Assembly (NCBI GenBank): GCA_944472135.2
Contig: OX235267.1
Span: 22,923,452 to 22,987,451, forward strand
Length of the DNA: 64,000 nt
From: Trichobilharzia regenti
Taxonomy: Eukaryota > Platyhelminthes > Trematoda > Strigeidida > Schistosomatidae
Reading direction: 5' to 3'
Position 1 is the first letter of the stretch. Each line of letters begins with the position of its first letter. The position numbers and the translations under genes are program-made. Positions 1 through 14,061 of this stretch are shown in pieces. The notes beneath the pieces are model-generated. The model made no database searches and was not told the DNA's origin. It was given only the letters and a program-made list of their open reading frames with translations.

Positions 1-3000
1 TGCATTGTGAGGTAAAAATCTGGAGAATGAAGTCATGCATGGCTACACAATATTTCTGTACATAGAAGTGATCATTTAATTTGAACTGGATATCAAACGC
101 ACACCTGACAACTAGTAACTTCAGGTTGTTTACGGAAAGAGGAACTTCTAGGTTTCTGGTTTCGATGTAGTCACAAAAATGAAGCAATGCTTGTGAATGG
201 AAAGTTGATATATGGTGAGAGCATTTGTCTTTCAAACATGTTGATAATCTTCACTGATTCTATGAGCTAAAATATATCGCTAAGTCAATATTTTGTACAG
301 AATAACTCAGAAGTAAATTTTAAAGTTAGCGGATTGAAAAGCAGGAGAAACCAATGAGAAAACTTTACATGCCAAATAACTGTAGAAATAATGAAACATT
401 TCAGGCCGAACTTTGTTAACGGTTGACTTTTATAGCTGAATTCATGACACGTCAACACACTAAGTAACCACGGAGAAATAAAAACCAGTTGACAATAGTG
501 TTCCATGCTGACAAATGCCATCGTAGTTTAAAAAACAGGACTGTTTATCAAATGTGGGAGTCGCTGGTGTGACTTGTGTTACACATAATCAATGGTAACA
601 TAGAAATCAACAATCAATTAAGAGAAGATCAAGAAATTAAACGAAGAGATTCACAGATATCAAATGACCAAAGTCAATGTTACAGAATTCCAACGATTCA
701 CGTCAACACGTTTCCAATGACGTCACCAATATCTCAACTAAAAATTTGAACTTAACTGCCTTCTGACAAATTCACATAAACAGCGTCTCAGACAACTAAG
801 AAGCAGGAAACATGCAACAATTGCACACAAAGTCAAGGGTTTGAGTGTGGTCAACATGGACAGAATCCTAGTCACCAACAGAATGTCGACTCAGATTTCA
901 GACAGTTTTCTCAGCCGAGTACCGAGAAAAATAGGACTGAAGCGGTTGAGCAGAAAATAAATATTGTGGTAAGTAAAACATAGAACCACTCAGTGAATAT
1001 TTAAGATCCTTTCGAACACTTGAACAGACAGGATCTATTATTTCACGATTTTATTGTCTCACCGTCTAACATTCCGACTACTTCTGGATACGTCGAGTTC
1101 ACAACATCATCATCCGAGTTGCAAGAGCTTGTAAAGTGACAATCATGTAGTAACTCTCTTCGAGTTACATTTGTATCCATTGGTTCTATGTAACAATTCA
1201 TTGGAACTGATGAAGGAATGTTATCAATGGACATGGAGTTTTTATTCCCCAACTGGTCGGTCAGAGAAACAGTCTGTTTTCTGTGCCATTTTATGGATGA
1301 CAGCAACATGAGTATCGGGTTAGCTACTTCATGTCTAAATGGGATTTCCAAAGATTCGCATCTTGACCCGATATAGCCACACTGATTCATGTCTACTCGG
1401 GAAGGCGGATTCCCGAAACCGACATTCGACAGATTATTGCTATGTAAAATGAATGTATGAACCACTTTTATAATTAGTCGTATTAATGCTGATTCAAATC
1501 ACATGTCACAACGATTTATCAGACATGAAGTCAAGAATTGTGGAATGCTTCCGGGATCACGATGAACACGTTTCCAGTCTCGATCCTGTCACTTCATCGA
1601 CATCCAAGCAGAAAGAACTAATAATGTAGCTGAAAATTTCTGGTGTGAATTTAGGTGGTGACAGTGTTCACCTGTCCGCTCAATTCGCGAATATTCTCAC
1701 TTAGATCAGCGAAATCACGTCCAGTCTCTCACAGAGAATTCCAACACTTCATTTGACAATTTTTTAATTCTTGTCACAAATATCTCAACTCGAGATCAAT
1801 AGTCAAGGACGTCCTAAAACTGGAACATAAACAACAGCTGAATTAACGAAGAAGCCACAAATATTTGATAGTTACACGTCTAGTCGAGGGTTCGCGTGTG
1901 GTTAGCATGAATGGAAACGTATGTGTCAAGAAATTGGCGGCTGAATTTTCAGACGACAAAAAATGTTTTCAGTCTGATTTTGAAGCATTTTAATAACTCT
2001 TAGGTTAAATTTGTTTGAAATATTATTTTATTTAGAACAAAATATTTAGAGGGAACAATTGTTTTCAATAAATTCTTCTTCAGGCATACAATAGCCAAAA
2101 ATGGATAACTAGAATCATATCAGAAAGTGTATTGTGGAACAAGTATAAGATGGGATGAAACAATAGTCAGATAGTTGTTTTTTAATAGGCATGGTCAATG
2201 AGGACATGGGACAAAATGAGATGAAGTAATTTCATTGAATGATGTGTGTGTATATATATAAATATGGTCAACGGAAAATACAGGTTTCGAAAGTGAGTGT
2301 AATCAGGGGGTGTGAGACAATATGAAAATAAACCAACAAATGGGGTGGTATAGACATAAGTTCAAGGTTGAAAATAACAACAATAAGAATGATTGTAAAA
2401 TAATGACGATGATATGGTGCAAAATTACAAGCACTGTTGGTGAAAGATTGTCAAATAATGAGAATAATGAATATAATGAAGTGGAATGAACAGAAGTATG
2501 TTCAACCTCTGTGTTTACTTTGACCTACAATAAAACCAACAAATCCTCCGTTAACACTATAAGTTCCTATCACAATTTCCTTTTCTTCTTCTTCTATTCC
2601 TCTGTTTCATTGACAAACCTTCATTTTCAAGTTTTATGATTTCATTACCATTCTTATGATTTTATTATCTTAGGTTTAAGTAGTGCTTTTCTAACTTGCC
2701 ATCGTATTTACAAGATCCTGTTCATTCCACTTCATTATATTCATTATTCTCATTATTTGACAATCTTTCACCAACAGTGCTTGTAATTTTGCACCATATC
2801 ATCGTCATTATTTTACAATCATTCTTATTGTTGTTATTTTCAACCTTGAACTTATGTCTATACCACCCCATTTGTTGGTTTATTTTCATATTGTCTCACA
2901 CCCCCTGATTACACTCACTTTCGAAACCTGTATTTTCCGTTGACCATATTTATATATATACACACACATCATTCAATGAAATTACTTCATCTCATTTTGT

Positions 3001-5210
3001 CCCATGTCCTCATTGACCATGCCTATTAAAAAACAACTATCTGACTATTGTTTCATCCCATCTTATACTTGTTCCACAATACACTTTCTGATATGATTCT
3101 AGTTATCCATTTTTGGCTATTGTATGCCTGAAGAAGAATTTATTGAAAACAATTGTTCCCTCTAAATATTTTGTTCTAAATAAAATAATATTTCAAACAA
3201 ATTTAACCTAAGAGTTATTAAAATGCTTCAAAATCAGACTGAAAACATTTTTTGTCGTCTGAAAATTCAGCCGCCAATTTCTTGACACATACGTTTCCAT
3301 TCATGCTAACCACACGCGAACCCTCGACTAGACGTGTAACTATCAAATATTTGTGGCTTCTTCGTTAATTCAGCTGTTGTTTATGTTCCAGTTTTAGGAC
3401 GTCCTTGACTATTGATCTCGAGTTGAGATATTTGTGACAAGAATTAAAAAATTGTCAAATGAAGTGTTGGAATTCTCTGTGAGAGACTGGACGTGATTTC
3501 GCTGATCTAAGTGAGAATATTCGCGAATTGAGCGGACAGGTGAACACTGTCACCACCTAAATTCACACCAGAAATTTTCAGCTACATTATTAGTTCTTTC
3601 TGCTTGGATGTCGATGAAGTGACAGGATCGAGACTGGAAACGTGTTCATCGTGATCCCGGAAGCATTCCACAATTCTTGACTTCATGTCTGATAAATCGT
3701 TGTGACATGTGATTTGAATCAGCATTAATACGACTAATTATAAAAGTGGTTCATACATTCATTTTACATAGCAATAATCTGTCGAATGTCGGTTTCGGGA
3801 ATCCGCCTTCCCGAGTAGACATGAATCAGTGTGGCTATATCGGGTCAAGATGCGAATCTTTGGAAATCCCATTTAGACATGAAGTAGCTAACCCGATACT
3901 CATGTTGCTGTCATCCATAAAATGGCACAGAAAACAGACTGTTTCTCTGACCGACCAGTTGGGGAATAAAAACTCCATGTCCATTGATAACATTCCTTCA
4001 TCAGTTCCAATGAATTGTTACATAGAACCAATGGATACAAATGTAACTCGAAGAGAGTTACTACATGATTGTCACTTTACAAGCTCTTGCAACTCGGATG
4101 ATGATGTTGTGAACTCGACGTATCCAGAAGTAGTCGGAATGTTAGACGGTGAGACAATAAAATCGTGAAATAATAGATCCTGTCTGTTCAAGTGTTCGAA
4201 AGGATCTTAAATATTCACTGAGTGGTTCTATGTTTTACTTACCACAATATTTATTTTCTGCTCAACCGCTTCAGTCCTATTTTTCTCGGTACTCGGCTGA
4301 GAAAACTGTCTGAAATCTGAGTCGACATTCTGTTGGTGACTAGGATTCTGTCCATGTTGACCACACTCAAACCCTTGACTTTGTGTGCAATTGTTGCATG
4401 TTTCCTGCTTCTTAGTTGTCTGAGACGCTGTTTATGTGAATTTGTCAGAAGGCAGTTAAGTTCAAATTTTTAGTTGAGATATTGGTGACGTCATTGGAAA
4501 CGTGTTGACGTGAATCGTTGGAATTCTGTAACATTGACTTTGGTCATTTGATATCTGTGAATCTCTTCGTTTAATTTCTTGATCTTCTCTTAATTGATTG
4601 TTGATTTCTATGTTACCATTGATTATGTGTAACACAAGTCACACCAGCGACTCCCACATTTGATAAACAGTCCTGTTTTTTAAACTACGATGGCATTTGT
4701 CAGCATGGAACACTATTGTCAACTGGTTTTTATTTCTCCGTGGTTACTTAGTGTGTTGACGTGTCATGAATTCAGCTATAAAAGTCAACCGTTAACAAAG
4801 TTCGGCCTGAAATGTTTCATTATTTCTACAGTTATTTGGCATGTAAAGTTTTCTCATTGGTTTCTCCTGCTTTTCAATCCGCTAACTTTAAAATTTACTT
4901 CTGAGTTATTCTGTACAAAATATTGACTTAGCGATATATTTTAGCTCATAGAATCAGTGAAGATTATCAACATGTTTGAAAGACAAATGCTCTCACCATA
5001 TATCAACTTTCCATTCACAAGCATTGCTTCATTTTTGTGACTACATCGAAACCAGAAACCTAGAAGTTCCTCTTTCCGTAAACAACCTGAAGTTACTAGT
5101 TGTCAGGTGTGCGTTTGATATCCAGTTCAAATTAAATGATCACTTCTATGTACAGAAATATTGTGTAGCCATGCATGACTTCATTCTCCAGATTTTTACC
5201 TCACAATGCA
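1..5210. repeat. Giant palindrome, arms >=2493 bp, 224-bp spacer
   Basis: Each base p pairs with base 5211-p: the first 60 bases are the exact reverse complement of 5151-5210, and the reading frames at 285-521 and 1043-1465 (minus) recur identically at 4690-4926 and 3746-4168 (plus). Arms are 1-2493 and 2718-5210; the unpaired spacer is 2494-2717. The left arm is cut by the window edge, so the true palindrome is longer. I saw no mismatch at any spot I compared, so the arms are very young, are being gene-converted, or are an assembly or chimeric-read artefact. The mirrored 140-residue frame has no recognisable domain and I do not call it a gene. Confidence 0.95.
2034..3177. mobile_element. Foldback element, copy 1 (core of the palindrome)
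   Basis: Two 460-bp inverted arms (2034-2493 and 2718-3177) surround the 224-bp spacer. The limits come from comparison with the copy at 20505-21648, where inverted symmetry stops exactly after the outer motif agaacaaaat / attttgttct. No coding capacity is recognisable. The outer part of each arm holds a ctgaaga...gaaaac motif that recalls a decayed hammerhead core. The class is unknown; a non-autonomous Penelope-like or foldback element would fit the inverted architecture. Confidence 0.7.
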
Positions 5211-7419
5211 ATAAAATTGTCTTATTTAACAATCGAACTTGGAGATATATCGTAGGATTTATATCTCTTCATACAGATTAGGTATCAGTTGTTCAGCCGC
5301 ATGTCAGTAAATCAACATTTGTTTGAAACAAGTGTTTTCAAGATCGTATTTGTGATCATGAATATTCGCAACATCATTCATTTTCCCTACGTTTTGATTA
5401 CTAATATAAAGCATAACCCCGAAGCTATGCAAAATGTTTAGGAATAATGATGTATGTCGTTGATGAACTGTATACTCACATGTCGCTGGTTAGGTTGAGG
5501 TAGTAGTGCAGCATGATTTTGAATATCTGGATCAATGATGACATGATGGCATTGGAACTGGCATGGTTCAGAGAATCAAGCATTGGGCTTCGACATTTCA
5601 TCTCCAGTTCGTCCTATGCTCTGTGTTGCAGCAACCAGTCAATGGTGAGATTTTCGGTTTTTTAACATCAGTGTCATTTACGTCATCAAATAATGCTGAT
5701 GTATTTATGGGAAGTGATCTCTTTCGACTGGCTCGGATGAATATTTCCCGTCTGTTGCTGAATATTTTGTAGTATTAACAATAACTTTTGAGATGTGTAA
5801 TGTGAGCAGATAAAATATGTCAGTTTTTGATTAAAATAATCGTATGTTTGACCTTATCAATCTCTGCTGTGCGGCAAAAACCGTAATCAGATGACAGCCA
5901 CGCGTTACTGTAAGCTAGAGTGTTTTCATATTATGCCTATTCCGGATGCTAACCATGTTTTGTGAGGAGGACAGTTAGAAAATTACGTGATTCTATATAA
6001 GAATTCAATATTTTAATGGTTTTCCCTCGTATGCACTGTTTGGTCGCCTGCATACTTCACCTGCAAACGAAATTTTCTTCCATCACTTCTGACAGTGCAG
6101 TTAAATATTATGTCAGCAACCTATTGTAGAGGTGATTACATGGGATTGCATATTAGTTAGAAGTGGCATAATTCCAATATGTAAGTGCAGTGCAGGGAAT
6201 ACATACAATGGCATCGTAATAACTACAATAGTGAGTTAATTCTTAAAAATCCGTCCATACAAAATACAGAATTTTCATCGTGTTCTATTGCAAAGTATTT
6301 GCTTGTGAGTCAGATCGAATTGACATAAATGCAAGGTGGCTGTTAAACTAAGCTGGCCAGGAGTTGAGTGGTTGGAAGTTGTTCGGCACTCCGATCTTAT
6401 TCTGATGTTGATCGTGGACAAGCCAAACGACCACTTCATCTTTGCATCACTTCAGTGTGGGTGACAAGCATTACCGATTGATGTCAGTGACGTTCAACTA
6501 CTCACATCTATCAATCAGTGTTAAAGATGATAGCCATACTTAGTCTTTATATTTGATTTGTAACCACCTTTAAAATCAGATTCCGGTGATTTTGCTTTAT
6601 GTTGTTGTGTGAATTTTGAAATGCTTGGAGTAGACAGGTGTTGCAACGACCGGTCAATAAAGAGATTTTCCATACTTTAACATGAGTTGCATTTACTTCA
6701 TTGAATGTTGAAGATGAGTTTATGTGGAGTGGTCTCTTTCGATTCTCTCAGTTGAAGCTTCCCGCCTGTTTACCATTTCATTAACTGGAATTATGAGTTG
6801 CACCAACTAAAGAAGAGTCCTTAATTCTTAAGTCGTGGTTTTTATTAGTACTGCATATATGTTTTGCTACTTCAGATGTCATTTCACTGAGTATAATTCG
6901 AGTCATAAGGCAGAGCGGTAATGGCTTTACAGAGTTTGTAAGAGAATCCAAATACTGTTTTGAGAGTGAATTCAACTTTCATAGGAGGCCCCTTACACGA
7001 GCACTGGATTTATTCATTTTTAATATAAATCTGATTGGAATACCTGTTCTAATTATTTTCTCCACAGTCTTCCTGGCGATTTTTCTTCGGCATACTAGGT
7101 CATATTATCGATAGCTAATACTACTTGTTTATGCTTTCAGCGTTTAACTACTTTCTAGAAATCAGTAGCCTAACTGGTCTTCAATCCACAATATCGGTGT
7201 CATTATTCCCATCTACATCGATATATTTCGTTAATTGTGTAAATATTCATTTGTGTATGTTATTATATTATGTATCGTTGCTTACTTGGGTTCCAAATGA
7301 AACATCAAACTTCAAAACACACATTCATTTGGTCCTATTATCTGTGAACCTCTTTAACTGGCCCAACGGTCGCCGAAATTTTCTCGTCACCTGCATGTCA
7401 TACTCGGACACCTAGCTCG
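5211..7419. repeat. Diverged duplicated DNA, no gene seen
   Basis: No gene recognised. The stretch is built of old duplications: 5615-5763 resembles 6636-6780 (shared stretches around a ttgcag...ggtcaat start and a gatctctttcga core), and about 5161-5520 resembles 9361-9600, including a shared ggagatatatcg/ggagatatattg block. The short frames in it look like chance. Confidence 0.5.
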
Positions 7420-8030
7420 TTGTTTCCAACTCGGGCTCCAGTTGAGAGCTGGCCTAGTGCATGATATCAGTCGACGATCTCCTCAGAGGGTGTCTGATGC
7501 ATCTCCGCCTTCTTCGGGATATTTGATGAGCAGTAGGTTCTTGGCTGCTTCAATTCCAGAGTTTCTAGCTACTAATCATTTCTCGTGAACCCCCATCTGA
7601 TCTCCAGTAGGAAGCGATGCGAATGTTTTTTCACTCATATATTGAATTCAAACATTTCTTCGAATCCTTCGTTGTGTATCATCTAATACATGCCAAAGTA
7701 TTTCGCAATCGACTTTATCGAATTCCTTTCCAAATTCAATGAAATTGAGGCATTGGTTAGACTGTGAATTTGTGCTCCAATGGATGGTATTGCTAAGGGC
7801 TGCAATTTGATCTCCGTATTATTTACTTTTTTCCGAATCCAGAATGTTCCGGACGAAGTTCTGCATTCAGTGCATCTTTTATTCCCCCCAGGATGACCCA
7901 AGTAAGTATTTCACTTGGCATCAACAACATTATGATTCCGTGTTGCTTCTTGAAGTGTCCTATGTCGACCTTCTTTGATGGTTTTACAAAGTAGCATTTC
8001 CAACTATTTTTGAAATTTTCTCAATAGCTA
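7420..8030 (-). pseudogene. RTE-type LINE reverse-transcriptase fragment
   Basis: Read on the minus strand, the translation drifts between frames but shows a reverse-transcriptase core in the RTE (SR2/Perere-3-like) style. A PSKKVDIGHFKKQHGIIML block corresponds to the PLPKKGD..NYRGI motif, a DQIAALSNTIHWS block follows, and then LNFIEFGKEFDKVDCEILW, the motif A region where family members have FIDYEKAFDSVDR. The first motif A aspartate is replaced by glutamate, and stops and frameshifts break the frame, so it is dead. The part at 7440-7560 resembles about 30640-30735. Which RTE family it came from is not decided. Confidence 0.7.
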
Positions 8031-11000
8031 CCTTTACTTGCACCAGGTGAATATTAGGTAGCCGGCTGTCAAGAATTGATATGCAACAGGGAACTCTGGA
8101 ATGTAATCAATCGAGGGTCTATCACATAGCCGATATTCCGAAAATGATGAAGATGGATCACCCGCCAGCTGAGGAGACCGCTAAATGACATTGCATTCCG
8201 GGCATACCTTCGAGTGTAAGCGTAAAGGCGAACAAATAATTGGGCCTCCGAGGGTGAAATGGAGAAAACCACGAGGAGAAGGTGAGAGAATATGGGCGAT
8301 CGTCATGCATGTACTCCATTCGGAACCAAAGGAATAATAACAATCTATAACACCTGTGTCGTTGTTATCTCAGTGCTTCACTTCATCTAGTCTAAAGGCA
8401 CGTTATTATGCGGAGGAAATATGCACTTATTACCATTTGGTTTCTGGACAGTTGAGAGTTTAACATATTATTATTTCATATCCAGTCACTAGACTCTACT
8501 TTTGAAGGGCTCAAGAGTCACAAAGTGTTTTTTATGCTATCCGGTTTCCAGTCACCTTCGAAATAAGAGTCGGAAATAATAAACTGCTACCTAAATAAGT
8601 GGAAAAAAGGCAATCTTTTCCTGTTATTTTTTGGTGACAACTTAAAAATGTTGAAACATCTCTATTTACTCTGCATTAGGCGTTACTTAACTCAATCAGG
8701 AGATTCTTAAATGTGAAAAAAACCAATGTGTTATTAGTTAGTGGGGCATTGTTTAGCAAGGAACACTTTCTGAGGAACATTTTCTTGAAACTGCGCAGTT
8801 ATGGTCTACGCTCTATGGTCATCAAAATGGCCATAAAATTCAAACATAATCAAACCTCGGCATTACACATTTTTCACCTGTACAAAAATTTGGTATGTTA
8901 TCTGTCCTCAATCGTTTCTTCTTCTCTTCAAACTCCTTGTTCCAAAGTACAAGTTCTGAGTCTACGTCTCTTATGAACAGTACTCAGGCTTCTTGCATGC
9001 GCGTTCAGTTTTAATGATAACCATTTCTGAGTAGCATTCATCATTTAACTTTTCAGATTACATAAGACTGTTTATCCAAGCTTTATAAATTACGTATGAT
9101 TTTTTTAGCTGATATGCATATTCACATGTCTTGTTACCAACTTCTGTTAATAGTTGACTTTCATAGAGACCTGCATAATATTGCACAATACTATATGATT
9201 GCACATATTTAATGTGAAGTTACGATAAAATTACTCTTTCCTGGCATTCATATTTGAATTTTGTTCCATTTTCGTGCTCTGATAAAATGTTTTCTTTGCC
9301 GATTCAGATTCCATATGTCTACTTTGCAAGTAGATATAATGATACCACTTTGCAGTTCAATCCTCTGTAGCCCTGCCACCATAAATCGCTGTTGATAAAT
9401 AACATCATTTGCCCGATTGTTACCTCACATTGAGATAGAAATGTATTATTTAGCAGTGAGACTAGGAGATATATTGTAATATTTATATATGTATGCAGAA
9501 TAAGTATCACTACTCCAGTTGAATGTATCTTCAACAGTATCCATTTGGTTCATGAAATGAATACTCACGTGTCAGAGGTTCGGTTCAGGTAAAAGTGTGG
9601 TTATATTATAAAGTGGTTAATTATAAAATGTGTATTTTCCTTCAAATCTAACCAACTGCGAAACAGCTATATGAAAACAGACTTCAACTCTTAAGAAAAT
9701 TTCAACGGAGATCATTTATGCCACAAAATGACATAATGCTTTCCAGAGTTCTCGAAAGAAATTGCAATCGAAAGGAGCGTAGGAAGAACCTAGTATATAA
9801 TTATAAATAAATAAATATATTAACCTGGACGAACAATATCTCCAGGTGCGAAATCATTAAGTTCGAAATACTTTGTATCTTCATTTACTCTGCTTGCCTG
9901 AATATGATATGTCTCTCCTAATCCGGTTAGTGAAGTAGATCGTTAAGTGTTTCTTAATGGTAAAACATATTGTCATTACTGGCAATATCTGCAGATGTTT
10001 CATAGTCCTGGTTATAGGAAGTAAAACTGGTTTCGCCGTGAATTTTAAGGTTCTTGACCTGCTGTTTCGGAACACAAATTAAAGCCTTGCTTCTTTGTTC
10101 TGAGTACTTAATTACTGCAGTAGGATAAGTGATTTGATATTAAGGCAAATCTGTAGACTGTAGATGTTACGGATATTCACACAAAGGAGGCAGAAAAACA
10201 ATTCACTTTCCGTATCAATATTCTCTATTTTATCAGATTAATTGCTGATTAAAAAGTGAATCTCATTGAAAATGTTTTATTTGTGCATACTCCATTGTCA
10301 GAGTTGTCCTATTGCTAACAATAGTCGATTCAACATCAGTTAAACCAATCACCTCAGAGATTACAACTAATTGTAATTCATCCACCTGAGCTACAAATAT
10401 TTTCTATTTTACGGTAGCGAATTTTAGTTGGAACGAGCCTATGAAAAAGCCAAAATTTATGCACATCTCGTAGATTTGTTTGTCTTTCAACCCCATTTGT
10501 GGTGTTCTTCATCCTTATAGATGAAACTGTGATATTTTTGAGATAAACAAAGAAAACTGGAGGAAGATTCGAATAATGAGAAACACTGTTATTGCGGAAA
10601 TTTAACCAACCAACTTGAAAAAACCTTTCAGGGAATGACTATCTTCATTCAGATCTCCTCAAAATTGAACCCCACTATCAGGCTTATTTATTATTATGGA
10701 GCACGGAGATCAAGCGCCAATTATCCGACTGAATAGCCGTTATACTATTCGTAATCACATTTTTCACTTCTGTATTCTGAAAATTCCCTAGACAAATGTA
10801 ATAAATTACACCAGAAACTTTTACTGGTTTTCTCTGCTAATTTTCAGAGCGATACTAATATTGTTGTTGATTGAATGTCTGTTTGATCGAAATATATGTG
10901 TACAAGTGGTCTGCATCCAATCGACTTATATTTCTGGACGACATGTTTATATTTGCCATCCGACTCTATGTTTTTTGGACAAGGACTTCACGCAGAACAT

Positions 11001-14000
11001 GATTCGCTTCACAGAAACATATAGAAAGATAGATGCGCAAAGGCTGGACACATTCACTACACTGTAACAGATATGTTGTTGAATCCTACTAAAGCTAAAG
11101 TAGATGAGGTGTAAGCAGGCTATTGTGTCTTACTAGAATCCACAATTCCTAATTTGGTACTTTGATGTGGGGAGAGACGATTTCGATTATTAGTAATTCG
11201 GTCCAACGAAATTTTATTTGGTATCATTCCACTTCAGTTCATCACAGTTGCTGTGATAAATCTTCATATATTCGCCATTATGCAACCTGCTGTATGCTTC
11301 TTGAAGACTGTTTGTTTCACTGATATCATCGTCTACATCAAATTCACTTCAATATCACCTTAGTATTCATTCGTTTCTTTTTATTTGATTGTTCACATGT
11401 GAACTAATTGAGTGATTTTATCGAAATTAATTGCCTCTTTTAATTGATTATTATGTAAATTTAGTGCTTTATTTAAATCACTTCATCTCAGACACCAATT
11501 CTTCGTACTTCACTTTCATCAATAAAATTGGTACATTACAATAAAAAAGCCACTTCTGTAACACACACGTTTATTAATAGTTCATGAAATAACAAGTAAC
11601 GAAAAACATCAGTTTAATTGACGGTCTGAATCCAGAAATGAAACATAACTGAGTGAAGTAGACATTTTTCCTCATCTTTCATCATTAACGACGACCATAG
11701 CTCTATGAGTAATGTTAAAATATAAAAAAGTGATTATTCAGCTACATTTGCACTGAATAGAGATTTGTAGTCACAATACCACTGAAAACTGTAGTAACTG
11801 CCTATGAAATAGCTATTTCTGTAACACCCAAGACAGAATTTCCAAGTAGTTCATGAGTTTTAGAGATTCATTATTCATAAGAAGAAAACTACTGTCAGAA
11901 CTGATAAACTGTGATGACCTCTAAAACTTAGTTGAATAATAAAACGAGAAACTAGAATGCAATCACAAACCATTAGTAAATAGGAACTTTAAACCATACA
12001 GTACTTCGAAGACAATAAAAGTTATTAATCTTTCACTGAGAAGAAAAGTCCAGTACAGTAAGTCTACAAAGAAAGTCAAAACTTCGAAACTACCGAAAGA
12101 ACCTTGGTACCAGTACTTTATCGTTACAGCGTCTCTGACTATGACGAATGTACAAAATATATTCCATGAAATTTAACTAAATCCACAGTTTACAGTGTGA
12201 CGAACGGTGGACAATTCTATTTGTATCCGGAATATGTGCGCTAATCCAGTATAACATTAATTAAACTTACATTTGGACCCTAGTCATAAAAATACAAAGT
12301 TATAGTGTGCAGCTTCATTCAGCCTTTTTTAAATAAATATTTGTAACATATTGATTTTCATACATGGAAAATAACACTCGGTCTTTAGCTCTGTAATGCA
12401 TTTCATTTTGCATAATTGAAAATTTGTGGTAGTAACTGGCGTAGTATTTCACCCAATTACACCAAATTAAGAATATTAATTTACATTTTTCTAAAGTCAA
12501 AATAATAGAGAATTACTCCCTGACACTTGACAAGCAAAGTGATCCATCTCGTCATGATATATGAGCTCCTTTAAGGATTAACCAAGTATTGTGATTATTT
12601 GTAACCTATAATTCCATTATGGCTAAATTTTGTATTTCTATTTTGATGGAGTCTCACAGTGTTATACAGTAACATTTACTGATGACGTTACCCATTATGG
12701 AATTATACTATACCACAGTGCAAAAGTTTTATTTATATATGGATTTGTAACTTAGACTGCCTGGAAGGTGACAGCTAGACGAAAAATGTGGAACATCACT
12801 TATTCACATCCAGATGATAAGCGATAGATGAGAGCAAACGTGAGTGATGGATTTCATTGCTTGCTGACACTAAGCAAGCAAGTCTAAGTAAAATAAACTC
12901 CGAAAAGTGCATTCAAATGAATGGAATTCACATAAAGAATAGTATGGTTACACTCTGGAGAAAATTATGATGAAGCAGTTCCTATTTAAAACGTCGATAC
13001 ATTAATTGAAAAATTGAAATTCACAAATAGGTGTTGAAAATAAAAATCATTTTGCACGTTTCAGTTTCAGGCATTATTGAATCTTAAAAATAAATGACAT
13101 GGAATCCAGAGTTCTACTGTATTCGTTGAGTCATAAATTAAGTTTACATTGACGACATCTTATACAAACTTTCTGTCACTGAAAAGTAAAGAGTTTAATT
13201 AGAAAATTCATTATTCCCACAGTACTATGTGGTTTTTCAGTAATGTCATGTGAATGTCTGGGGAAGACTAATGTCTTGCGATAATATCGCACAAACCTAA
13301 ATCTGAATGGAAATTTGGTAAATCCTATGGAAATCACTGGCCAATGGGGATATGGGTTTTGAAAAATGGATAATAAATGCATCGTGAAATAATTCAATTT
13401 CTAAAAAAGGAAGAAACAATAAAATGATTGCTTCTTCCGTTTGTCTGAGTGTTTTTCATATCCTACACTTTTTCAAAGCTTTCATGCTTGTGAAGAAGTT
13501 GGTGAAATATGTAACCAAATCACTTTCTTTAAATACGACAGTTCACATTGTTTGAATTAGACTGGCTTTGCGTAGACAAGATTAAAAGTGTTTTTTGTAT
13601 TTCCCAATGAATGAAAAACAAAACGATGTTTTAAATTTTTTTTTAAAACCGTTAAAAGTTAACTTGGTTTGGACATATATAATTTAATTAAAAACAAGAT
13701 TAAAAAGGTCTTTAAAAATAATGTTTCAGAAAACGATGTATTTTGCTACAAGGTTACAAGTAATCTAATCGTCTATAGCAAAGCGAACTTACAGTTATCT
13801 GTAAAATGAATGACATCTCTTTTACGGACCTAGTCAACTTGTGAACCTAGCTGAAAAGCCTGATTAACGGATTGTAACAACTGTTTAGTCACTGAAAATC
13901 TGAACTCCTATGTCAATTATGTGTAGCTAGTTTTAGAAAACATAAAGAAAGACACTATTGATCTCACATGCAGTGTGGGCAATTGTTTCAATATTACCTA

Positions 14001-14061
14001 ATTTTATCAAAGAGCTTTTTTGAGAACATAGCAGTAGGTGTTTACATTAAAGGGGAACTGT
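8031..14061. other. No gene recognised
   Basis: About 6 kb of AT-rich DNA with only short frames. 9361-9600 is a diverged copy of about 5161-5520. I saw no other repeat, RNA gene or exon that I could support. Confidence 0.4.

Noticed and set aside
1043..1465. A 140-residue open frame in the left palindrome arm, mirrored at 3746-4168
   Set aside because: No domain, signal or splice context. The frame is disrupted in the diverged copy near 19411, and identity between the arms only reflects the palindrome.
2696..2908. A 70-residue hydrophobic frame, repeated at 21167-21379
   Set aside because: It crosses the foldback spacer and arm and is a by-product of T-rich sequence. Its repetition is due to the repeat, not to gene conservation.
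3121..3166. A working hammerhead ribozyme in the foldback arm
   Set aside because: The core-like CUGAAGA and GAAA are present, but stem I does not pair at its first position and stem II is very weak, so I keep it only as a possible relic.
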